From an uncultured Acetatifactor sp. (GTDB taxonomy: Bacteria; Bacillota; Clostridia; Lachnospirales; Lachnospiraceae): DNA of 35,553 bases. Of this stretch, positions 22,229-30,077 are shown one piece after another (position 1 is the first letter of the stretch; every line of letters begins with the position of its first letter). The DNA lies in NCBI GenBank assembly GCA_910578215.1, contig CAJTPH010000038.1, forward strand, positions 1-35,553, given 5' to 3'. A model generated the notes under the pieces. The model saw only the letters and a program-made list of their open reading frames with translations. It was not told where the DNA came from and did not search any database. Both the position numbers and the translations under genes were made by a program.

Positions 22229-23608
22229 ATGGGAAATCAATTAATATGGAACGACCGATACAATATCGGAGTAGATATCATTGACAGGGAACACAAAAAG
22301 CTCTTTGGCATTCTCAACAAGCTGTTTGATTTAAGACAGCAGGAAAAGAAAAGCCATTGGGTCTGCCAGGAGGCGGTAAAATACTTCAAGGAGCATACGC
22401 TTCAGCATTTTGCAGACGAGGAAGCTTATATGGCTTCCGTCAATTATGCGGGGCTTGAGACACACAAGCGTATCCACAGGGATTTTCGTGATAGAACGCT
22501 GCCCTCCCTTGAGAAGGAGCTTGAGCGGACAAACTATTCGGAAAGCTCAATCAATCATTTCTTTGGCGTTTGCGCGGGATGGCTGATGGGACATACATTG
22601 ATAGAGGATCATATGATCGTAAACGGCGACCCGGGAAAGCAATGGACACAGCTTCTGCCGGAGGAAGAACAGGCAGTCATGGGACAGACCATAGCAGGTC
22701 TGATGCACAGTATGTTTCAGTTGGATTGTCACCTGATCAGCAATTGCTACAACGGTGAAAAATTCGGTGACGGAATATGCTGCCGCCTTATTTACGGCGC
22801 CAGGGAAAATAAATTAAGGGAATTTTTCCTGATCTTTGAGGAACAGCTGATTATAAGCACTATCGGCAGCGTGCTGGACATGAAATCCGAAGCGGTAAGC
22901 GTTATGCTGACAAATGTGACAAGGTATGTGGCAAGGCAGCTTGTGGGCCGGCTCAGGCGGTATTTTCCGTCTTCCGAGGAATACGAGCTTAAAGAGGAGC
23001 AATTGCTGACCTACGAGCAGTTTCAACGGATATTTGAGAAGCAGAGCCCTCAGTTCAGCCTGCTGTTTGACACGGGAAAAGGCTACTTTGCATATTGCGC
23101 CGCTTCCGCCGACGCGCTCCAGAGCGAGGGCGGAGTCTCCATTATCACCGAGAACGCCATGGCAGAGGTAGAGAAATACCTGCAGCATAATCAAAGACCC
23201 CGCAGGGATAAGGAGAATAAAAACGCCTTGGAAACAAAAAAGAAGCTGCTTGTGGTGGACGATTCGGATTTTATGCTGAGAGCCATGCGGGAGCTTCTGG
23301 GCGGCGACTACGATGTGATAACAGCAAACTCCGGACTGTCCGCAATAAGGGACATTTCCCTTGACAGGCCGGATCTGATCCTGTTGGATTATGAAATGCC
23401 GGTCTGCAGCGGAGACCAGGTATTGGAGATGATCCGCTCCGAAAAGGACCTTACGGATATTCCGGTAATCTTTTTAACCAGCAGGGTTGATAAAGAAAGC
23501 GTCCGGAAAGCAATCTCTCTGAGGCCGGAGGGATACCTGTCCAAGTCGCTGCCGCCGGAAACTGTAAAGAGAAAAATAGACGAATTTTTTGAAAAAAGAA
23601 AAACGTAA
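22229..23608 (+). CDS. Hemerythrin domain - unknown domain - response-regulator receiver fusion
   Basis: A 459-residue soluble protein in three parts. Residues 1-135 are a bacteriohemerythrin with all seven expected di-iron ligands: His22, His60, Glu64, His79, His83, His122 and Asp127. Residues about 145-320 form an unknown domain whose pattern recalls CheC/CheX-like phosphatases, but the ExxN signature is not seen. Residues about 335-459 are a receiver domain with VVDDSD, phospho-acceptor Asp in LILLDYEMP, Thr in IFLTSR and the conserved Lys in YLSKSL. Hemerythrins bind O2 or sense redox, so this could link oxygen to a phosphorelay. ATG 22229 has AGGGAGAAGG upstream. No chemotaxis gene or kinase is adjacent. 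Confidence 0.85.
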   Translation: MGNQLIWNDRYNIGVDIIDREHKKLFGILNKLFDLRQQEKKSHWVCQEAVKYFKEHTLQHFADEEAYMASVNYAGLETHKRIHRDFRDRTLPSLEKELERTNYSESSINHFFGVCAGWLMGHTLIEDHMIVNGDPGKQWTQLLPEEEQAVMGQTIAGLMHSMFQLDCHLISNCYNGEKFGDGICCRLIYGARENKLREFFLIFEEQLIISTIGSVLDMKSEAVSVMLTNVTRYVARQLVGRLRRYFPSSEEYELKEEQLLTYEQFQRIFEKQSPQFSLLFDTGKGYFAYCAASADALQSEGGVSIITENAMAEVEKYLQHNQRPRRDKENKNALETKKKLLVVDDSDFMLRAMRELLGGDYDVITANSGLSAIRDISLDRPDLILLDYEMPVCSGDQVLEMIRSEKDLTDIPVIFLTSRVDKESVRKAISLRPEGYLSKSLPPETVKRKIDEFFEKRKT

Positions 23609-23635
23609 GGAACACGGCCTGTATAAGAGCACGGG

Positions 23636-23666
23636 GCAGGAGCGGAAGTCCGTTCTCCGCTCCTGC
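23636..23666. terminator. Hairpin between convergent genes
   Basis: GCAGGAGCGGA (23636-23646) and TCCGCTCCTGC (23656-23666) form a perfect 11-bp stem reaching the stop codon of the MATE gene. There is no U tract, so it may be an mRNA-stabilising end or a weak terminator. Confidence 0.5.
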
Positions 23667-25009
23667 TAGGGCTGAACGGCTTCCTCCGCATTCCGCCATG
23701 GGCCCCTCCGGTAAAAGCCCACGGAAAGCGCCATTCCGATTGCCCAGCCGATGGGCCACGCGCACCAGATACCGGTGGACTCCAGCGGAACGGAGAGCGC
23801 CATTGCAAGACCCACCCTGAGAATCAGGTCCGTGAAGGTGGAGATCATAAAGCTGCCCATAATTCCGGCGCCGCGCAACACGCCGTCCGCCACCATCTTT
23901 ACGGATACCACAAAATAAAAGGGCGACACAATCCGCAGGAACAGCACACCGGTGTCAACCGCATCCCCGGTAATGTCCTTCATAAACAGATAGACCAGGT
24001 ATCTCCCGGCTATCCAGTACAAAAGCACCAGCGGCACGCACAACGTCCAGACCATCCTCCGCCCCGCCTTAAAGCCCTGCTTTACACGGTAAAGCTTCCG
24101 GGCGCCGAAATTCTGGGCGGTAAAGTTGGATATGCCGTTGCCCACGGTGGTCATTGAGGTAATAACCAGGTTATTGAGCTTGACGGCGGCAGAATAGCCC
24201 GCCATAACGCTGGGACCGAAGCCGTTGATAATTCCCTGGATAACAATGTTGCCCACGGAGACAAAGCTCTGCTGCAGGATGCTGGGAACGGCGATCACCG
24301 CTATCCTTCCCAGCATGGGCCAGGAGAATACCGCCGCCTTTTCCTCAAGGCGGATACCCGCCAGGCGTTTCCACACAAAAACAAGCGCCAGCACGCAGCT
24401 GATGCCCTGACACAGGAAGGTGGCCCATGCCACGCCCGCAACTTCCATATCAAACGCCTTCACAAACAGCACATCCACCCCTATGTTGGCAATTGAGGAC
24501 GCCGCAAGAAAGTAAAAGGGCGTCCTGGAATCTCCCATCGCCGAAAATATGCCGGTACACACATTGTAAAAAAACAGAAACGGCAGCCCCCACACATAGA
24601 TGTCCAGGTACAGCTTGGAGTCCTGCATTACCTCCGGCGGCGTATTAATCAGCCGGAGCAGCCAGTCACAGCCCAAAATACCGAAAAGCATCAGCCCGGC
24701 GCACAGTACTCCCGTGGCTATCAGGGATGTGTAGACCGCCGTTTTCATCTCCCCATATGACCTTGTGCCGAACAGCCTGGAGGTAATCACCGAGCAGCCG
24801 ATATTGCAGCCAAAGGCAAAGGCTATGAAAATCAGCGTTATCTCATAGCTGTTTCCCACCGCCGCCAGGGCATTTTCCCCCACAAACTTCCCCACCACAA
24901 AGCTGTCCGCAATATTGTAGAGCTGTTGAAAAATAATGCTTCCGAACAATGGCAGGCAGAACCGCCAAAGTACGCTCTCAGGCTCCCCCACCGTTAAATC
25001 TTTATTCAT
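23666..25009 (-). CDS. MATE-family multidrug/sodium efflux transporter
   Basis: A 447-residue protein with about twelve hydrophobic helices. It starts with the MATE-like LWRFCLPLFGSIIFQQLYNIADSFVVGKFVG, in which the Gln-Leu-Tyr and Asp residues of the first helix are typical. The second half repeats the pattern (AVPSILQQSFVSVGNIVIQGI). These transporters export cationic drugs or metabolites using Na+ or H+ gradients. The start is supported by AAGGAG shortly before ATG 25009. It is apparently monocistronic, convergent with the hemerythrin gene. The substrate is unknown; the NorM/DinF-like subgroup fits best. Confidence 0.92.
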   Translation of the reverse strand: MNKDLTVGEPESVLWRFCLPLFGSIIFQQLYNIADSFVVGKFVGENALAAVGNSYEITLIFIAFAFGCNIGCSVITSRLFGTRSYGEMKTAVYTSLIATGVLCAGLMLFGILGCDWLLRLINTPPEVMQDSKLYLDIYVWGLPFLFFYNVCTGIFSAMGDSRTPFYFLAASSIANIGVDVLFVKAFDMEVAGVAWATFLCQGISCVLALVFVWKRLAGIRLEEKAAVFSWPMLGRIAVIAVPSILQQSFVSVGNIVIQGIINGFGPSVMAGYSAAVKLNNLVITSMTTVGNGISNFTAQNFGARKLYRVKQGFKAGRRMVWTLCVPLVLLYWIAGRYLVYLFMKDITGDAVDTGVLFLRIVSPFYFVVSVKMVADGVLRGAGIMGSFMISTFTDLILRVGLAMALSVPLESTGIWCAWPIGWAIGMALSVGFYRRGPWRNAEEAVQP

Positions 25010-25327
25010 TTTAACTCCTTTGTTTCCCTCTGCGGAATCTTATGATCCCAAAGCCGGCAGACCGTCCCGTGAGAAATAACTGCCGAATTTATTGATATCC
25101 TGCACATTATACTCTCAATCCCTTTGTTTGTAAATCAAAAGCTTTCGGCAAGGGGAGGGGTAACTCCGATGCCGTCATATCGGATGTGGAGATGTATTTG
25201 TTCATAGCTTTGTCAGCTATAAAGGAATTAGAAAGTGGAATGAAGACAGATACAGAAAAGTGGGCAAAGAAAATGAGCTTGTCTAAATGAACTTGCACAA
25301 GCTCATTTTTCTATAGGAAACCACACT
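25010..25327. other. Intergenic region with a possible gene remnant
   Basis: About 318 bases. On the plus strand an open frame without a good start runs from about 25126 to TGA 25290. Its end from ATG 25192 reads MYLFIALSAIKELESG and then a Lys-rich tail, and the terminator at 25270-25309 overlaps its stop, as at a normal gene end. It could be the 3' remnant of a lost gene. The left part carries only the MATE ribosome binding site and no clear promoter. Confidence 0.35.
25270..25309. terminator. Bidirectional intrinsic terminator
   Basis: AAAATGAGCTTGT (25270-25282) and ACAAGCTCATTTT (25297-25309) form a perfect 13-bp stem with A and T tracts on both sides. It lies 18 bases after the Nudix stop codon on the minus strand and would also end plus-strand transcripts. 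Confidence 0.85.
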
Positions 25328-25783
25328 TTAAATATAAAGCGTATAATCATTTCCTTTATGAGCTTTATAATCAATATCTGAATAAAAATAATCCGTAGAA
25401 TCATCAAGAACTTTTTTGAGTAAAATTTTTGTTAATTCAGTACAATCGTTTCGCATTAAAGCATCTGATATTTCACAGAATAAAACCTCACTGTTCTCGT
25501 TCATATCACTTGTGGGAATGCCGTCTACATAGTCCATTTCAAATAACAGATACCAGGTTTTTCTGTCACAGCGAATACCCGCCATGCGTTTAACCACTGC
25601 CGTAATACTCGTTTCTTCAAAAACCTCCCGTACAGCCGCTTCCTCCGGCAATTCATTATCATGACAGAATCCGCCGGGAATCAGCAGTTTCCCCTTTGCT
25701 CTGCCGTATGTATGTCTTACAAGCAGGACTTGTTGTTTTCTTCTTACGATACAACCTACCGAAAAGCAATAATTATCATTCAT
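25328..25783 (-). CDS. Nudix hydrolase
   Basis: A 151-residue protein with the Nudix box at residues 38-60: G38, then E44, R52-E53 and E56-E57, the residues that bind Mg2+ and position the pyrophosphate. The box ends TSI where the usual pattern has a Gly, a mild deviation. Upstream, VLLVRHTYGRAKGKLLIPGG is typical of MutT-like or ADP-ribose/NADH-type members. It hydrolyses a nucleoside diphosphate linked to some group; the substrate is unknown. A modest GAGGGA site precedes the ATG. It lies 120 bases downstream of the HTH-methyltransferase gene on the same strand and ends at a strong terminator. Confidence 0.9.
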   Translation of the reverse strand: MNDNYCFSVGCIVRRKQQVLLVRHTYGRAKGKLLIPGGFCHDNELPEEAAVREVFEETSITAVVKRMAGIRCDRKTWYLLFEMDYVDGIPTSDMNENSEVLFCEISDALMRNDCTELTKILLKKVLDDSTDYFYSDIDYKAHKGNDYTLYI

Positions 25784-25906
25784 ATTTTATCCCTCATTTC
25801 CTGTCAATTAGATATTTGGTATTTCTATTATTTTTTCTTCTTTCTCAGGCTGAAAATACGTTAAATCAAATATCCATTACATTCCTTTATGATTACTCCA
25901 TACATA

Positions 25907-27037
25907 TCAAGCGGAAGTATTCGCTTTTTTTCCATAAGAAATCATCTTTCCTTTCACAAACGTGTATCCGGCAGTCGGGTTGTCTGCAAAAAAATCCGCA
26001 ATTTCAATGTTTCGGTTGCAATAATCTTCGGCTTCTTTGCGGGATAAACCATGTGTTAGCAAATAGAGTATCAGCTTTTCTTTCTCATCTTCACTAATGC
26101 CGGAAGTCCAATCGTTATATGCGATAAAATCATTTTTTGTTTCCTCATAATTTGCGGATTGTGTAGTAATAAACTCTACCTTATCATTCATTCTTACTTC
26201 AACATCAACAAGTCCCAGCTTCTGCATCATATGTGCAGTTCTGATAGCCACTGCATAATCCCGCCCCTGCATTGCGAGCTCCGTCCGCCACTTTTTTTCC
26301 AACCCTTCATGTCTGCATAACCTTTGATAATCCATGCCGTCAATATAAAGCCCACAGCACTCAAATTCCCTGTTTGCATCGATGCATACAACATACCCAT
26401 CCGGTTTTGCAAACTGTATCATCTTCGATATAAAAGCAGCCGGATTGTCCAAATGTCTGAGAACTGCCTGACATACTACGAAATCATACTGATTTTCGGC
26501 TGAATATTCAAAAACATTTTCACAGAGAAAGTCTGCTTTTAATTTTTGACTTTCAAAAAGAGCTCTCCCCCTTTTTATCAAGTCTTCTGCAAAATCGATT
26601 CCTGTATAGGTGCTTCCCTCGGGAAGATATGGGAGCAACAACAACCCTAAAAAACCATATCCGCATCCGCAGTCCAATACAGAAATTGGTTGATTAATCT
26701 TCCAGATTTGTGAGATAAGGAAGTGAGCATAGTCATCATTCCAATAATTCTTTCGCGTCCTCAAAAGGTATTCCAGCTTTTGATTCCAAAACTCTTTTGT
26801 GGCTGGTTTTTCAGGAATATATGTCTCACCGTCAAGGGGTTTTAATCCTAACAATTGGTCTGTTGATACTTTAAAATAATCTGCAAGTAATGGAAGTATG
26901 GTTATATCCGGCATATTAACTCCGGTTTCCCATTTGCTGATAGTTTGAAATGATACCCCTATGCTATCCGCCAGTTCCTGCTGTGTTACCTTTGTCTTTT
27001 TACGCAAGTCGGCAATGCGCAATGATACTTTATTCAT
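25907..27037 (-). CDS. XRE-type HTH fused to a SAM-dependent methyltransferase
   Basis: A 376-residue two-domain protein. Residues 1-65 are a Cro/cI-type helix-turn-helix (VTQQELADSIGVSFQTISKWETG is the recognition region). Residues about 80-376 hold a class I methyltransferase with motif I VLDCGCGYGFLG (about 120-131), GIDFAEDLI as motif II, and FVVCQAVLRHLDNP as a motif-IV-like segment; the C-terminal part is variable. Such domains methylate small molecules. ATG 27037 is preferred because AGGAGG lies 8 bases upstream; ATG 27055 would start inside that site. A TATAAT (27099-27094) without a clear -35 lies upstream. The domain pairing suggests a ligand-responsive or self-regulated enzyme, but no operator is visible. 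Confidence 0.85.
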   Translation of the reverse strand: MNKVSLRIADLRKKTKVTQQELADSIGVSFQTISKWETGVNMPDITILPLLADYFKVSTDQLLGLKPLDGETYIPEKPATKEFWNQKLEYLLRTRKNYWNDDYAHFLISQIWKINQPISVLDCGCGYGFLGLLLLPYLPEGSTYTGIDFAEDLIKRGRALFESQKLKADFLCENVFEYSAENQYDFVVCQAVLRHLDNPAAFISKMIQFAKPDGYVVCIDANREFECCGLYIDGMDYQRLCRHEGLEKKWRTELAMQGRDYAVAIRTAHMMQKLGLVDVEVRMNDKVEFITTQSANYEETKNDFIAYNDWTSGISEDEKEKLILYLLTHGLSRKEAEDYCNRNIEIADFFADNPTAGYTFVKGKMISYGKKANTSA

Positions 27038-27572
27038 CTGTAAAACCTCCTGCAATCAATGGATAGTGTCTAGAAAGTGCTTCCCTTTATTAAATTATAT
27101 CAGAGATTGGAAATTTTGTATTTGCTTAAAACGGTGAATTTTTTCGCTTGCAGGTTGAAATATTCGATTTTATTATCTATTTGGTTGCATAAACGCAGTA
27201 AATGCAAAAACTATGGCTATACGGAAACTCATAGACACTTTTCACTATATTGGACATTGCGACATCGTAAACCATTTACACAAAAGGTTCCGCTTTTTGC
27301 CAGATGAGCGCATCAGTTATCAGGCAAATGAAAACCCTATGTTTTCTTGTGTCAGTGATAAGATTGGGAGTAAATGTGGATCAAAAACCCCGCAGAAATA
27401 AAAACAGGCAATACCCAGTGGTAAAACCAGGTATCGCCTGTTTTGTGTTGTTACCGCCCCCGCCTGACAGAAGCCCATAATTCAGCAAATTTAGCGTTTT
27501 GCTGTCTAACGGACACTGCCATAAAGGGCAGGAATTTGGGACTTCCCGCGGGGGAAGCATGATATCAAATTT
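27038..27572. other. Intergenic region between the HTH-methyltransferase and amidase genes
   Basis: About 535 A/T-rich bases. It holds the HTH gene leader (27038-27100), then about 300 bases without clear signals. A plus-strand frame at 27213-27401 (62 codons) has no ribosome binding site I trust; its Lys/Ser-rich end GSKCGSKTPQK recalls tails of some integrases, but this is too weak to call. The terminator at 27401-27444 and a CTTCCC/GGGGAAG hairpin (about 27542-27557) complete it. Confidence 0.5.
27401..27444 (-). terminator. Intrinsic terminator of the minus-strand amidase operon
   Basis: AAAACAGGCAATACC (27401-27415) pairs with GGTATCGCCTGTTTT (27430-27444) over 15 bp with one mispair or G-U. 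On the minus strand it is followed by TTTTTATTT, the stronger U tract, so it most likely ends transcripts from the amidase side. Confidence 0.85.
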
Positions 27573-29057
27573 TCAGGACACCCCAAACTGAATGGGCTTT
27601 ACCTCCGGCGTCAGCGGCTCCATTTTATACTCCGGCAGGCTGTCCAGCAGGTCCTCCAGACATTGTGTGGTGTTGTATATAATGTCATGGCACAGCATCA
27701 CGACCTTTTTGCGCCCCCGGGTGCTGTTCACTCCGTTCTCTACAAGCTGCGCCGGAGTGGACTGCTTAACCGCGTCCTCCAGGCTGCCGTTCCAGTCATA
27801 ATAAATATAGCCCTTCTCCGTCATCGCCGCAATGATATCCTTGTAAATCTCCTTGTTGTGGTTGTTGACACTGCCGCCGGGAAACCGGAACAGCTGTACC
27901 TCCACACCCGTAGTCTCCAAAATCACGTCATATGCCTTCTGGAAATCCTCCACATAAGCGTCGACGCTGGCATAGAGCGCCTTGTAATCATGACGGTAGC
28001 AGTGAATGCCTACGGTATGCCCTTCTTCCACGATCCTCCTGGCTATCTCGGGATGCCGCTCCACGTTTTCACCCACAAGGAAAAAGGTTGCCTTTATATC
28101 ATGGGCTTTCAAGATATCCAGCACCGCCGCCGTGTTTTCCTCGGACGGTCCGTCGTCAAAGGTCAGGTACATGGTCTTGGGATTAAAATAATAGTCGATG
28201 CCCTGGGCTATGCCTGCCGCAATTTCTTCCTGATACTCCGCCGAAGCAAGCGCCCCGCACTCCTCCGTGTTGCTCACAAAGCCTGTTTCAATCAGACAGG
28301 AGGGCATGGAGGCTTCCCGGATCACATACAGCTCATCCGTCTGCCGAAGCTCTCTGTCCCTGGCGCCGGTCTTCTCCACTGTACCCTTATGTACCAGCTG
28401 TGCCAGACGCCTGCTGCCCTGTGAGCTCCCGCAGTACCATGTCTCGATGCCCGACACGGAATCCGGATTTTTACCGTCATAGGAATTCTGGTGAATGCTG
28501 ACATAGATATCCGCCTTCGCCTCCTGGGCGCACTGCACGCGTTCCTCCAGAGACATATGGGTATCGCTGTCCTCCCGGATAAGCACGGTCTCAAATCCCA
28601 TGGCCTGAAGCTTCTTCTCAAGAAGCAGGGCAATCTCCAAATTTAAGTTCTTCTCAAGAATGTCCCCGTTGCTGCATCCCCCGTCCTCTCCGCCGTGCCC
28701 CGGGTCGATAGCCACCCGGGGAGGGTGTTGCTCGCCTGCAAGCACAACATCCTCCTTGGGCATCTCTACGGGCTTGGTGTTCACCCTCTGTGAAAGCTTG
28801 CCCCTTACCGCATCCACATGATCTGTCCCTGTATTTGAATCGGCGTTGAACACAATATGTACCGCGCCAAGGCAGGCAAAGACAAGGCACATAACTGCGG
28901 CCGCTGCAAAAAAGATTGTTTTCCTTCTTTTTTTATTGTTTCTTGAGTCGTTTTTCTTCTCAAACCCATGAATCGTCCGTCTGTCATATGGGCTTACCCT
29001 TACCAGCCTCACTCCGTTTGTACCGTTCTTTGTGCCGTTCTGCCTGTACATATACAT
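27573..29057 (-). CDS. Fused N-acetylmuramoyl-L-alanine amidase and polysaccharide deacetylase
   Basis: A 494-residue exported bifunctional cell-wall enzyme. A basic cytoplasmic start and one hydrophobic helix (about 47-70) anchor it. Residues about 112-292 are an Amidase_3 domain with zinc ligands His121, Glu135 and His189 and catalytic Glu257 (IETGFVSN). Residues about 295-480 are a CE4/NodB deacetylase: TFDDGPS (299-305), HCYRH (His352, His356), RFPGGS (391-396), DWNG (Asp421) and LCHD (His457). The first half would cut stem peptides from muramic acid and the second would remove acetyl groups. It lies 108 bases after an exported unknown protein, downstream of a two-component system. GAGGG overlaps the first ATG, so ATG 29051 may also be used. 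Confidence 0.92.
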   Translation of the reverse strand: MYMYRQNGTKNGTNGVRLVRVSPYDRRTIHGFEKKNDSRNNKKRRKTIFFAAAAVMCLVFACLGAVHIVFNADSNTGTDHVDAVRGKLSQRVNTKPVEMPKEDVVLAGEQHPPRVAIDPGHGGEDGGCSNGDILEKNLNLEIALLLEKKLQAMGFETVLIREDSDTHMSLEERVQCAQEAKADIYVSIHQNSYDGKNPDSVSGIETWYCGSSQGSRRLAQLVHKGTVEKTGARDRELRQTDELYVIREASMPSCLIETGFVSNTEECGALASAEYQEEIAAGIAQGIDYYFNPKTMYLTFDDGPSEENTAAVLDILKAHDIKATFFLVGENVERHPEIARRIVEEGHTVGIHCYRHDYKALYASVDAYVEDFQKAYDVILETTGVEVQLFRFPGGSVNNHNKEIYKDIIAAMTEKGYIYYDWNGSLEDAVKQSTPAQLVENGVNSTRGRKKVVMLCHDIIYNTTQCLEDLLDSLPEYKMEPLTPEVKPIQFGVS

Positions 29058-29165
29058 CCCTCTTTCCTGCCATTCGCCGGAGTGGAGCTGGCTCCCTCAC
29101 AGCTGCTATATACAGTATACGAGGGAGCTCCATCAAACTTTCATATTTTTTGCATAAATTTTGCA

Positions 29166-29993
29166 TCATTGGGAAATTTTCAAGAATAATTCTTTGATTC
29201 CTTCGTAAAAGCCGACGGTAACGACAGTGCTGTTTGCCTCCATGCCTGCAAAGCTGTACTTTTTGAAATAAGGGGTAGTCTCCGCCAGCGGGTTGGTATT
29301 GGTGTACTCCACAGGCTCGTCCAAGCCCATATACTCCGCCCACAACCGGATTATGTTGTCCGGGTCTACCTCCGACCAGGAATTGATTTCCGTCCTCACA
29401 TAAAACTCGTATATCTTTCCCGTGTCCGCATCCACATAGGCATCCAGAAGGCGGTTCTTTTTGTTTGCGTTCTGCTTGGCGGTGCTGAGGCTGATTTTCC
29501 AGACAAGGACATTATTTCTAGGCTCCGGCACGTCTATGGCGGAATACTGCACCGCGCTGTAGGAGGATGCCACAAGCTTAAGCACACCCTGTGGAAGAAT
29601 GCCCAATGCCTTCAGCTCCTCTATCCCCTTATTGCATAATTCGATTCCCACACCTGCCAGAACCTCCTGACCCGAGGAATCCTTTCTGTTGGCAACAAAG
29701 GCATAGGTGCCCATCAATTCCTGATAGTCCCTGCCCGCGGAGTCCGGTCTGGCCATGGCGTTTTGTTCGCTCTCCGGCAGGGTCCGGCTGCTCAGGCACT
29801 TTGACAGTATATACAGCTTTTCATTGGGGCTGAGGGAATAACGGTAGCCCTCCGACCCTGTCTCCGCCTCCCGGGTATGTACCTGGTTCAGTATACTCTT
29901 ATCCCGGTACTGTGCCAGAGCTTCGGGTCCCCATACCGCAAAGCCTACGATCATCACTGCCAGAGGAATCAGCAGCAGACTGATTTTCTTCAT
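29166..29993 (-). CDS. Exported or membrane-anchored protein of unknown function
   Basis: A 275-residue protein with an N-terminal hydrophobic signal/anchor (MKKISLLLIPLAVMIVGFAVWG) and a soluble extracytoplasmic part with mixed strands. It has no known motif; DAYVDADTGKIYEFYVR looks like a PepSY-type strand-turn-strand, a common feature of exported regulatory proteins. A perfect AGGAGG lies 5 bases before ATG 29993. Its place after the histidine kinase recalls YycH/YycI-type accessory proteins next to WalK, but I see no sequence similarity that proves it. It probably belongs to the same transcript as the kinase and the amidase-deacetylase. Confidence 0.6.
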   Translation of the reverse strand: MKKISLLLIPLAVMIVGFAVWGPEALAQYRDKSILNQVHTREAETGSEGYRYSLSPNEKLYILSKCLSSRTLPESEQNAMARPDSAGRDYQELMGTYAFVANRKDSSGQEVLAGVGIELCNKGIEELKALGILPQGVLKLVASSYSAVQYSAIDVPEPRNNVLVWKISLSTAKQNANKKNRLLDAYVDADTGKIYEFYVRTEINSWSEVDPDNIIRLWAEYMGLDEPVEYTNTNPLAETTPYFKKYSFAGMEANSTVVTVGFYEGIKELFLKISQ

Positions 29994-30007
29994 TCTAACC
30001 TCCTAAT

Positions 30008-30077
30008 CAGTGTGAGACTTAGTACTTCTTCGCGAAACAGCCTCTGCTGTGAGCGATTAGAATTTCTTCTCACACTG
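30008..30077 (-). repeat. Stem across the histidine-kinase stop codon
   Basis: CAGTGTGAGA (30008-30017) and TCTCACACTG (30068-30077) are perfect 10-bp inverted repeats about 50 bases apart; one arm covers the kinase stop codon. The loop contains a smaller ACAGC/GCTGT stem. No U tract follows, so it is more likely a processing or stability element within an operon than a terminator. Confidence 0.55.

Noticed and set aside
25107..25298. 63-codon minus-strand frame between the Nudix and MATE genes
   Set aside because: It begins inside the terminator hairpin and has no supporting start signal or recognisable motif.
27213..27401. 62-codon plus-strand frame ending in GSKCGSKTPQK, possible integrase tail
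   Set aside because: No ribosome binding site, no catalytic residues, and the resemblance to integrase tails is only a few residues.
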